In this document: positions 19,021 through 26,614 of the stretch, one piece after another
Numbering within the stretch: position 1 is the first letter of the stretch
Layout: each line of letters starts with the position of its first letter
Assembly: GCF_001634365.1 (NCBI RefSeq)
Contig: NZ_CP014578.1
Coordinates: forward strand, 2,046,001 to 2,110,000
Origin: Paraburkholderia phytofirmans OLGA172
GTDB lineage: Bacteria > Pseudomonadota > Gammaproteobacteria > Burkholderiales > Burkholderiaceae
Reading direction: 5' to 3'
Length of the DNA stretch: 64,000 nt
Position numbers and translations under genes: made by a program
The notes under the pieces: generated by a model
Databases searched by the model: none
Told to the model about the DNA's origin: nothing
Seen by the model: only the letters and a program-made list of their open reading frames with translations

Positions 19021-20205
19021 TCAGGTATCGCTCCAGCCGCCGGAATCGTCGTTACTCCCCATGTCGACGCCACCGCCGTTGTTGTCGCTCCAATCGTTCG
19101 AGCCCTGGCCGAAGTCGAGGCCGCCGCCATTGCCGCCGTCGCCGCCGCGGCGACGCGTTTCGTCATCGACAATCACGTCGCGCTCCACGACGCGCTCACG
19201 CCCGGAATTCAGCGCCTCGCCAAGCAGCACGCCGGTCAGCAGACCGCCCATGCCGCCGCCGAAACCGCCGCCACCTTGTTGCACGATGACCTGCGGCTGC
19301 TGCTGATACAGTCCCTGCTGCGGATAGGGCGCTTGCGGCGGGTTGCCGAAACGCTCGGCCTCCTGCGCATACGGCGACTGCTGCGTGCCGGCGGCCGGCG
19401 TGGCATACGGATCGGGCCGTCCCTCGGCGCGGGCGCGCAGGCTGCCGATGCGCTGCTCCAGTTCGTCGAGCTGATACGGCGGCACCGGATTCTTGCTGTT
19501 CGACAGCGTTTCGACGAGACCGCGCAACTGGTCTTCGGTCGATTCGACTTCTTTCTCCAGTGCTTCATGACCTTGCGCGGTGGAGAGCTTTACATCGAGC
19601 TTCAATGAGCGCACGGCGTTGAGCATCTCGGTCGCGCGCTTGAGCTGCACGCGACGATCGTCGTCGGCACGCGAATCGTCTTGCGAGCGGGCGCGGCGCA
19701 GTGTCCAGCGCAACACCAGCGCGATCACGCCAAACAGGAGAATGATGCCGACCCACATGCCGATGCCAGGACCATGCCGTTGCGGCGTTTGCGGCACCAT
19801 TGCCGACTGCTGCTGCATTGCCGGCGAATTCTGCTGCACGAACGGGTTGGCCGCGCGGCTTGTGGTGTTGCCGCCGGCACGTTCCGCGTCCTTGCGGATA
19901 CGTGCTTCGGTTTGCGCGAAACGGCTCGGGTCGGTGAAGCGGATTTGCGGGTCGAGCGTCTTGGCCTGTTGCACCTGGGCGAGGGCGTCGGCATAACGGC
20001 CTTCGCGATCGAGCACCTGGCTGTACAGATAGTGCGCGTGCGCATTGTTCGGATGCGCCTGCAGCACTTCGCTCAAACCGGCATCGGCCTGCTGCCAGTT
20101 GCCTTGCGACATGGCGGATTCGATCTGCTGCGCCGTCGGCACAGCGAACGCCGCGGCCGATACGAACAGCAGTGAGGCGAACGCGCTAGCGAGAAATTTT
20201 TTCAT
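19021..20205 (-). CDS. TPR-repeat membrane protein with Gly-rich C-terminus
   Basis: 394 residues. A signal/anchor is at 1-22, followed by tetratricopeptide-like helices at about 25-90. A Gln/Pro-rich stretch precedes a hydrophobic span near 150-170 followed by basic residues. A coiled-coil-like region lies at 190-270, and a Gly/Asn/Asp-rich tail follows. It lies downstream of the PspA-like gene and is probably co-transcribed. The membrane-anchored topology fits an envelope-stress partner of PspA, but the function is inferred from context only. Its Shine-Dalgarno is separated from the ATG by a hairpin (see 20206-20236). Confidence 0.75.
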   Translation of the reverse strand: MKKFLASAFASLLFVSAAAFAVPTAQQIESAMSQGNWQQADAGLSEVLQAHPNNAHAHYLYSQVLDREGRYADALAQVQQAKTLDPQIRFTDPSRFAQTEARIRKDAERAGGNTTSRAANPFVQQNSPAMQQQSAMVPQTPQRHGPGIGMWVGIILLFGVIALVLRWTLRRARSQDDSRADDDRRVQLKRATEMLNAVRSLKLDVKLSTAQGHEALEKEVESTEDQLRGLVETLSNSKNPVPPYQLDELEQRIGSLRARAEGRPDPYATPAAGTQQSPYAQEAERFGNPPQAPYPQQGLYQQQPQVIVQQGGGGFGGGMGGLLTGVLLGEALNSGRERVVERDVIVDDETRRRGGDGGNGGGLDFGQGSNDWSDNNGGGVDMGSNDDSGGWSDT

Positions 20206-20236
20206 TTACGGACCGGGTGCGATGCACCCGTCTCCT
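20206..20236 (-). promoter_or_regulatory. Shine-Dalgarno separated from the start codon by a hairpin
   Basis: Reading the minus strand, AAGGAG (20231-20236) is followed by a 7-bp stem (CGGGTGC / GCACCCG, loop ATC, 20214-20230) and then GTCCGTAA before the ATG at 20205. Linear spacing is 26 nt, too long; folding the hairpin out leaves 9 nt, the normal distance. Confidence 0.6.
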
Positions 20237-20353
20237 TCAGTCGATTCCGGCGGCCGGCGTTCCGGCGACCGGCGCTCCGGTAGTCGGCATTCCGGTGGCC
20301 GGCATTCCGGTGGCCGGCATTCCGGTGGCCGGCATTCCGGCTGCGCCAGTCAT
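20237..20353 (-). CDS. Possible 38-residue Gly-Met-Pro-Ala-Thr repeat ORF
   Basis: On the minus strand, the seven 15-bp repeats encode tandem pentapeptides of the type Gly-Met-Pro-Ala-Thr from an ATG at 20353 to a TGA that touches the AAGGAG of the TPR gene. No Shine-Dalgarno precedes the ATG. It may be a translated repeat relic rather than a gene. Confidence 0.25.
   Translation of the reverse strand: MTGAAGMPATGMPATGMPATGMPTTGAPVAGTPAAGID
20241..20345. repeat. 15-bp tandem repeat, seven units
   Basis: Seven units of GGCATTCCGGTGGCC type fill the gap between the PspA-like and TPR genes. Units 4-6 are almost identical and the outer ones degenerate. The unit length keeps any reading frame. 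Confidence 0.9.
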
Positions 20354-20380
20354 GGCAGCCGGTATGCACTGCCGGTGCAA

Positions 20381-21061
20381 TTACTGAGCCTGCGTGTTGA
20401 TCTGCTTCTTCAACGCTTCGAGACGATCCTCAACGGACGGGCCGCGGTTCAGATCCGCGAGCTTGTCGTCGAGTGCCTTGCCGCTCTTCACGTCGGCCGA
20501 ATTCAGGCGCGCGTCGGAACGGGCATTCGACAACGCAACCTTATCTTCCAGCCTCTGGAAATCTTCGGACAGATTCTTGCCGCCGATACCGCCCAACGCG
20601 GTGGCTGCAACATCTTTGGCCTGAGCGATCTGCTGCTTGGCTTGCAGAATGTTCGAGCGCGCGTTCAGGTCGTTGCGACGGGCACGCATGTCGTCGATCT
20701 GGCTTTTCAACTGCGCAACCGACGGCTCGAGCGTGGTCAGTTCCTTCGCCAATGCATCGCGCTCGGCTTCGGCTGTGGCTTGTGCGCCGAGGGCTTCGCG
20801 CGCGAGCGCTTCGTCGCCGGATTGCAGCGCGCGTTTCGCGCCGTCTTCGTATTTCTTTGCCTTGTCGGCGGCAACATCGCGCTTGCTTTGCTGCGTGGCG
20901 ACTTGCGCCTGAATCTCGATCAGCGAGTTCTCGGCTTTAGCGATGCTCTCGTCGAGTTCACGCACGATCTGGCGCGAATCGCGCGACGGGTCTTGCACGG
21001 AATCGGCTGCGTCGTTCAGTAGACCTTTAAGCGTGCGCGAAATGCTGTCAAAAAGCGACAT
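20381..21061 (-). CDS. PspA/IM30-family protein
   Basis: 226 residues, almost entirely helical and charged, starting Met-Ser-Leu-Phe-Asp-Ser-Ile-Ser-Arg-Thr-Leu. The amphipathic N-terminal helix and long coiled coil (about 25-150) are typical of PspA/Vipp1 ESCRT-III-like membrane-remodelling proteins. The ATG at 21061 has GGAGG at the proper distance, so the four-residue-longer start is rejected. No pspF, pspB or pspC gene is nearby. The downstream TPR membrane protein seems to be the partner here. Confidence 0.85.
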   Translation of the reverse strand: MSLFDSISRTLKGLLNDAADSVQDPSRDSRQIVRELDESIAKAENSLIEIQAQVATQQSKRDVAADKAKKYEDGAKRALQSGDEALAREALGAQATAEAERDALAKELTTLEPSVAQLKSQIDDMRARRNDLNARSNILQAKQQIAQAKDVAATALGGIGGKNLSEDFQRLEDKVALSNARSDARLNSADVKSGKALDDKLADLNRGPSVEDRLEALKKQINTQAQ

Positions 21062-21530
21062 GAAAACCTCCAATGAATGAAATCGGCGCTGAATAGTCCC
21101 ACGCGCTTTAACTGCCTTCGAACGCTAGTTTACGCTGCTGCGCGTGAAGCGGCGCAACGTTCGGACCGGAGTTCGGGGCACACTTGTCAATTGCAATAGT
21201 GGCGCTTTAAATTTACGTTTTGAAACCGGATTGCAAACAGCCTCAGCGGTTAAAGCATGTGGCGGCTCATTCAGCCGCCCGGATATTACACCACGTGTTC
21301 TCTTAAAACCGACTTAAAGGGCGCGATGACACAATCGCCAAACTTTGCGCATGGCGGGTGTCCGTGCGGCACACATCCGCACGGCGAGTGTCCGCATGGC
21401 GGATGTCGCGGATGTCGCGGATGGGACGAGGCGTAGCGTGTGAGCGGCGTGCGTGCGTTTTGGCACTACCGCGTCGATTCGCGCGAGGCGGGTCTGCTCG
21501 CCCGGGCAACTTCCAATTCAGGCGACGAAT
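21062..21530. other. Intergenic region with short repeats
   Basis: 469 bp without a supported gene. The part next to the pspA-like start is AT-richer and should hold its promoter. At about 21353-21425 related segments of the GTCCGCATGGCGG / GGATGTCGC kind recur in direct and inverted form, another degenerate short-repeat cluster. Confidence 0.5.
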
Positions 21531-22145
21531 TCAGGCGAAGCGGCCGCCTTCCGTGCTTGGATCGCTTTGCGGATCGTCATCGTCCCGCGTGGCGTCGAGG
21601 CGCGGGCGCTTGAGCACGTTGCGCAACGGCGCGTCCACGCCGTCCGGTTTCTGCGCGGAGTCGGCAATGGACGCCGCTTTGGCAGCGGCGACACGCGCCA
21701 CGGCTTCGGCTGCCGCAGCGGCTTCTATTTCCTCTGCGGTGGCGGTCAGGGCGGCCAATACACCGGCCGGCAGCAATGGTGCTGGGCTTGCGCCCGCGGG
21801 TGTGCCCAACAATTCATCCGCATGCGAGGCGGCCGCGCTTTCCGCTGGTGCAGCGGATTCGCTGTCACCGTGGGTTTGCAAGGCCGGCGGGAGCGCTGCC
21901 CGTGCATGGCGGGTGCCGCGCGCGACACGCTGCAGCGCCGCGTCGAGCGCGTCCGGCGCGCGCGGCGCACGCAACCGGTCGACGATACTGGCCGCCTTTA
22001 CCTGCTCGCTGGTGGCGCCGAAGCTCAACACCGCGCGCCGCATCAATTCGCTGACGCTAATGCCCAGGTTTTCGGCGGTGGCGGCGATCGCGCGTTTTTG
22101 CGCGGTCGTGACAAATACGACGATGCGTTCGCTGGGCTTGTTCAT
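21531..22145 (-). CDS. Ribbon-helix-helix-like conserved hypothetical protein
   Basis: 204 residues. Residues 4-45 have the pattern of a ribbon-helix-helix fold: a short strand (Arg-Ile-Val-Val-Phe-Val-Thr), a helix with Lys-Arg-Ala-Ile-Ala-Ala-Thr-Ala, then Gly-Ile-Ser-Val-Ser-Glu-Leu-Met-Arg-Arg-Ala. The remaining 150 residues are Ala-rich, of low complexity and probably helical or disordered. It could be a DNA-binding protein, but no target or partner is apparent; it is not paired with a toxin gene. The start at 22145 is favoured because the RHH then begins at once, though its Shine-Dalgarno is weak. Confidence 0.65.
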   Translation of the reverse strand: MNKPSERIVVFVTTAQKRAIAATAENLGISVSELMRRAVLSFGATSEQVKAASIVDRLRAPRAPDALDAALQRVARGTRHARAALPPALQTHGDSESAAPAESAAASHADELLGTPAGASPAPLLPAGVLAALTATAEEIEAAAAAEAVARVAAAKAASIADSAQKPDGVDAPLRNVLKRPRLDATRDDDDPQSDPSTEGGRFA

Positions 22146-22593
22146 GGTCGGCTCGCACACTTGTTTGTTGGCATTGGCGGGTCAAGGCGTGTATTTGGCG
22201 TTCGCCGCCGCGCGCGCCGGTGACGACTCGCGCGACGAGTCCATCATATGACGAGTTGCACCGATGCGGAACGGGCGCAACATGAAAATCCCGTGACATC
22301 AATGAGTTGTAGCGTTTGCGGCAGGCTTGTCCACAGGCCTTTCAACATTTTCTGTTGATAACCCTGGCCGGCGGCGCCGGGCGCTGGTCTGACTGCCGCG
22401 ATCTACTGTCGAGACGCCGCGCGAAGGGAATTCTTACAAAAAAACTATCTTGGACGACGCTTGATTTCTTTAAAATGCGCTGTTACGTTGCGCCGGACGA
22501 TGCCTCAGGCGTGCCGTGCGGCCGCCCGGGGGGCGTAGGGCCGCGCGGTGTTTTGCGCCTCATGCGTTCAGTGACACGCCCACTATTCCAGTC
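22146..22593. other. Intergenic region upstream of PBP1A with DnaA-box-like pair
   Basis: 448 bp without a supported gene. TTGTCCACA at 22327-22335 and the reverse of TTATCAACA at 22353-22361 each differ from the DnaA-box consensus at one position. A promoter candidate lies at 22450-22476. Nothing else was recognised. Confidence 0.45.
22450..22476 (+). promoter_or_regulatory. Candidate promoter for mrcA
   Basis: TTGGAC at 22450-22455 is followed by TAAAAT at 22471-22476 with 15-bp spacing, slightly short, about 120 bp before the mrcA ATG. Confidence 0.35.
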
Positions 22594-25095
22594 ATGCCAA
22601 TCATCAAACGACCGCATTCTTCCAATTCTCCGGCTGGCGACGACCGGGATTCCCACCACCGAACTCCAGGACGCAACGCTGCTTCGCGCGACGCTGAGGC
22701 CGGCCGCCGTTCGATCGGTGCGAGCATCACCCTCTGGTTTGTCAGTCTGCTGGCGACTATCGCCGTGGTGGGTGCGCTGATCGTCGGTTACGCGCTCGTG
22801 GTGATGGGGCCGCAACTGCCGTCGCTCGATGCACTGACCGACTATCGCCCGAAAGTGCCGTTGCGGGTGTACACCGCGGATCACGTGCTGATCGGCGAGT
22901 TCGGCGAAGAACGGCGCAGCATCGTGCGCTTCCAGGACATTCCGGATCAAATGAAGAAGGCGGTGCTCGCGATCGAAGACTATCGCTTCTACGAGCACGG
23001 CGGCGTCGACTTCGTCGGCATTTTGCGTGCGGGTGTTTCCGACCTGACGCATGGGGGCGCCTCTCAGGGCGCGAGCACGATCACGATGCAGGTCGCGCGC
23101 AACTTCTTCCTCTCGAGCGAGAAGACCTATACGCGCAAGATTTACGAAATGATGCTGGCGTACAAGATCGAGCGCGCGCTGACCAAGGATCAGATCCTCG
23201 AGGTCTACATGAACCAGATTTATCTGGGCGAGCGCTCGTACGGGTTTGCCGCGGCCGCGCGCGTGTATTTCGGCAAGGATCTGAAAGACATCACGTTGGC
23301 TGAAGCCGCGATGCTGGCGGGTTTGCCGAAGGCGCCGTCCGCATATAACCCGGTGGTCAATCCGAAGCGCGCGAAGATCCGTCAGGAATACATTCTGAAG
23401 CGCATGCTCGAGCTGAAATACATCAGCCAGGATCAGTACGACCAGGCCGTCAAGGAAGAGATTCACACGAAGAATCCCGGCAACGAATACAACGTGCATG
23501 CCGAGTACATCGCCGAAATGGTTCGCCAGATGATGTACGCGCAGTACAAGGACGAAATCTATACGCGCGGCCTGAACGTCACCACCACGATCGATTCCGC
23601 CGATCAGGACGCCGCCTATCGCGCGGTGCGCAAGGGCGTGATGGATTACGAACGGCGCCACGGCTACCGCGGACCGGAAGGCTTCGTGCAACTGCCCGCA
23701 CCGGGCGACGACCGCGATCAGACCATCGACGACGCACTTACCGATCACCCCGACAACGTCGAACTCATCGCCGCCGTGGTGACGGACGCGAATCCGAAAC
23801 AGGTGAAAGCGCAACTGGTCGACGGCACCGAAGTGACGATCAGCGGTGACGGCCTGCGTTTTGCAGCGGGCGCGCTCTCCGCACGCGCGGCGGCTGCCGC
23901 GAAGATCAAGCCGGGCTCGATCGTGCGCCTCGTCGCCGACGACAACGGCAACTGGCAGATCACCCAGCTTCCGCAAGTGGAAGGCGCGCTGGTTTCGCTC
24001 ACGCCGCAGGACGGCGCGATTCGCGCATTGGTGGGCGGCTTCGACTTCAACAAGAACAAGTTCAACCACATCACGCAGGCGTGGCGCCAGCCGGGCTCGA
24101 GCTTCAAGCCGTTCATCTATTCGGCGGCGCTCGACAAGGGGCTCGGACCGGCCACGATCATCAATGACGCGCCGCTGTACTTCCCGCCGAGCACGCCGGG
24201 CGGCGACGCATGGGAGCCGAAGGACGACGACCAGCCGGACGGTCCGATGCCGATGCGTCTCGCGCTGGAGAAGTCGAAGAACCTGGTGTCGATCCGCATC
24301 TTGTCGTTCATCGGCACCAGGTACGCGCAAGATTTTGTTACGCAGCGTTTTGGTTTCGACGCCGACAAGACCCCGCCGTATCTGCCGATGGCGCTCGGTG
24401 CGGGCCTCGTCACGCCGTTGCAATCGGCGGGCGCATACTCGGTGTTCGCGAACGGCGGCTACCGCATCAATCCGTATCTGATCAGCGAGGTGACGGATGC
24501 GCGCGGCGAGCCGCTCTCGAAAGCGCAGCCGCTGACCGCCGGCCGCGATGCGCCGCGCACGCTCGAACCGCGTAACGCCTACGTCATGAACAGCCTGCTG
24601 CATTCGGTGGCCACGGCCGGCACGGGCGCGGGCACCAACGTGCTGCATCGTTCGGATTTGCAGGGCAAGACGGGTACCACCAACGACGCAAAGGACGGCT
24701 GGTTCGCCGGTTATCAGCAATCGCTGGTGGCGGTGGCGTGGATGGGTTACGACCAGCCGAAGAGCCTCGGCAGCCGCGAGTTCGGTGCACAGCTCGCGTT
24801 GCCGATCTGGGTCGAGTACATGCAGCGCGCGCTGCGCGGCGTGCCGGAAGGCGAGCCGGCGCAGCCCGACGGTGTGACCTCGGTCGACGGCGAATTGTTC
24901 TACACGGACATGACGCCGGGCAATGGTTTCGTGGCCAGTATCGGTCTCGATTCGGCGAATCCCACCGCTGGTGTGAGCGACGCGGTCGGTGGCGTGGGGC
25001 CGGCGGGTATGACGCCTCCGGCGGTGCCGCCGCCGAGCGTCTCGTCGAATGAAAAGAAGCAGATCATGGATCTGTTCGAGTCGAACAAGCCTTGA
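22594..25095 (+). CDS. mrcA: Class A penicillin-binding protein 1A
   Basis: 833 residues: a short cytoplasmic tail, one membrane anchor near 48-70, and a glycosyltransferase-51 domain with the Glu-Asp-Tyr-Arg-Phe-Tyr-Glu-His motif near 128-135 and Gly-Ala-Ser-Thr-Ile-Thr-Met-Gln. A linker/OB-like region leads to a transpeptidase domain with Ser502-x-x-Lys505, Ser561-Lys-Asn and Lys692-Thr-Gly. All catalytic motifs for glycan polymerisation and cross-linking are intact. The start at 22594 (Met-Pro-Ile-Ile-Lys-Arg-Pro) fits the family; the frame extends upstream to 22516. In other Burkholderia an mrcA gene sits beside pil genes; here the neighbour is a lipid A acyltransferase, so this may be a second PBP1A. 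Confidence 0.93.
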   Translation: MPIIKRPHSSNSPAGDDRDSHHRTPGRNAASRDAEAGRRSIGASITLWFVSLLATIAVVGALIVGYALVVMGPQLPSLDALTDYRPKVPLRVYTADHVLIGEFGEERRSIVRFQDIPDQMKKAVLAIEDYRFYEHGGVDFVGILRAGVSDLTHGGASQGASTITMQVARNFFLSSEKTYTRKIYEMMLAYKIERALTKDQILEVYMNQIYLGERSYGFAAAARVYFGKDLKDITLAEAAMLAGLPKAPSAYNPVVNPKRAKIRQEYILKRMLELKYISQDQYDQAVKEEIHTKNPGNEYNVHAEYIAEMVRQMMYAQYKDEIYTRGLNVTTTIDSADQDAAYRAVRKGVMDYERRHGYRGPEGFVQLPAPGDDRDQTIDDALTDHPDNVELIAAVVTDANPKQVKAQLVDGTEVTISGDGLRFAAGALSARAAAAAKIKPGSIVRLVADDNGNWQITQLPQVEGALVSLTPQDGAIRALVGGFDFNKNKFNHITQAWRQPGSSFKPFIYSAALDKGLGPATIINDAPLYFPPSTPGGDAWEPKDDDQPDGPMPMRLALEKSKNLVSIRILSFIGTRYAQDFVTQRFGFDADKTPPYLPMALGAGLVTPLQSAGAYSVFANGGYRINPYLISEVTDARGEPLSKAQPLTAGRDAPRTLEPRNAYVMNSLLHSVATAGTGAGTNVLHRSDLQGKTGTTNDAKDGWFAGYQQSLVAVAWMGYDQPKSLGSREFGAQLALPIWVEYMQRALRGVPEGEPAQPDGVTSVDGELFYTDMTPGNGFVASIGLDSANPTAGVSDAVGGVGPAGMTPPAVPPPSVSSNEKKQIMDLFESNKP

Positions 25096-25408
25096 TGTCC
25101 CGTAGATTTTCTGGCGCAACTCGGGCGAGCCCTCTGAGCAGATTTTGTGCCCGCCCTCCGCAGTGTGTTGTAATCAGGCCTGCCGTGCTTTTATATTGGG
25201 TCACATACGGACGCCCGAGGACGCTCGATTCCTAAGCGGGTTCGGCCCCCAGCACTGCTGCGTCTCGCCGCGAGCGAGGCGTTCATTTTCAAAAGTCGCA
25301 CCGCGTGAGACCTGTTTGACGCGCGCGCATGCCACTTCGCTCGTGGGTAACTGTCAGGTTGCCGCGGCCGGTGTGTTTGTCATCCAGCATCCACCGGGCC
25401 GTTGCCTC

Positions 25409-26287
25409 TTGAAAAGTCGAATACTCATCTGTCTGATGACAGGTTTGCTGCGCGCGTTTGCTTTCCTGCCCTATGGCGTCGTCGCGCGCATCGGCACCGG
25501 CATCGGTGCGTTGCTGTACCGGATTCCTGGTGCGCGCCGGCGCGTCGTGCATACCAATCTGAAACTGTGTTTCCCCGACATGAGCGACGAGGCGCGCGAA
25601 CGTCTCGCGCGCGCGCATTTCTGTCATGTGATCCGCAGTTATGTCGAGCGCGGCCCGCAATGGTTCGGCAATGCGCAGTCGCTGGCGCGCCTCGTCGAAG
25701 TGGAGAGTGCAATCGACCTCGGCGACATGCAAGGCCAGCCGACGATTTTTGTCGGCTTCCATTTTGTCGGTATCGAGGCGGGCTGCATGATGTATTCGAC
25801 GCGGCACCCGGTTGCGTCGCTGTACACGCCGATGTCAAACCTCTTGCTCGACGCGATGGCCAGGCGGCAGCGCGGGCGCTTCGGCACGGAGATGATTCCG
25901 CGCAGCGATAGCGTGCGGCGCGCGTTGCGCGTCCTGCGCGAGGGCAAGCCGGTCATGCTGGCTGCCGATATGGACTTTGGGCTGCGGGATTCGGTGTTTG
26001 TGCCGTTTTTCGGCGTGCCGGCTTGCACGCTGACGTCCGTGTCGCGGATGGCGCGCGCGGGGAATGCGCGCGTGGTGCCGTTTGTGACTGAGGTCTTGCC
26101 GGATTACCGCGGCTATAAGCTGACTATTTTTGACGCACTAAGCGATTTTCCTTCGGATGATGTGACTGTCGACGCACGACGGATTACTGAGTTTCTCGAG
26201 ACGCAAGTGCGACGGATTCCTGATCAATATTATTGGGTGCATAAGCGGTTCAAGAATCGGCCTGTGGGGGAGGCTGGGGTTTACTAG
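25409..26287 (+). CDS. lpxL: Lipid A biosynthesis acyltransferase (LpxL/HtrB family)
   Basis: About 292 residues from a TTG at 25409, or 283 from the ATG at 25436; neither has a clear Shine-Dalgarno. An N-terminal hydrophobic helix anchors it to the inner membrane. The acyltransferase motif His-Phe-Val-Gly-Ile-Glu is the His-x4-Glu pair of LpxL. It is followed by the conserved Tyr-Thr-Pro and Asp-Met-Asp-Phe-Gly motifs, and it ends in the typical Tyr-Tyr-Trp-Val-His-Lys-Arg-Phe-Lys signature. It adds a secondary acyl chain to Kdo2-lipid IVA. It is 313 bp after mrcA on the same strand. Confidence 0.9.
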   Translation: MKSRILICLMTGLLRAFAFLPYGVVARIGTGIGALLYRIPGARRRVVHTNLKLCFPDMSDEARERLARAHFCHVIRSYVERGPQWFGNAQSLARLVEVESAIDLGDMQGQPTIFVGFHFVGIEAGCMMYSTRHPVASLYTPMSNLLLDAMARRQRGRFGTEMIPRSDSVRRALRVLREGKPVMLAADMDFGLRDSVFVPFFGVPACTLTSVSRMARAGNARVVPFVTEVLPDYRGYKLTIFDALSDFPSDDVTVDARRITEFLETQVRRIPDQYYWVHKRFKNRPVGEAGVY

Positions 26288-26614
26288 AAACAGAAACCGC
26301 GGGTAAGACATCGCGCCGCGCAGCATGCGGCGTTATCGTCCAACCCTTGTGCCGCAGCAGGCAGCGCGATATCGGATAGTCGCGGTGGCCCTATGCCGCA
26401 TGTCGTGCGGCTACTTCCGACCGTAGCATGGTGGCGAAGTGCGGCTGTCGCGATCGTGCATGTCAATCCCGCTCAATTTGAGTCAATGCCTCGACCGCGC
26501 CCATTCCGCGTGGCGATGTCCAGACACGTCTGCTTGTCCATCACGTGATTCGTCTGCCACGACCGATCAACGCACGTTGCTGTCCGAAACACCATTCCAG
26601 ACCCGAGGTCGGTT
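26288..26614. other. Intergenic region upstream of the giant toxin gene
   Basis: 327 bp. No gene, terminator or clear promoter was recognised. The last 15 bases contain GAGGT as a possible Shine-Dalgarno for the ATG at 26615. Confidence 0.4.

Noticed and set aside
22327..22361. A chromosomal origin of replication
   Set aside because: Only two imperfect DnaA boxes, no AT-rich unwinding region and no dnaA/gidA-type neighbours.
22483..25119. 878-residue minus-strand frame opposite mrcA
   Set aside because: It mirrors the PBP1A gene, has shadow-type composition and no family motif.
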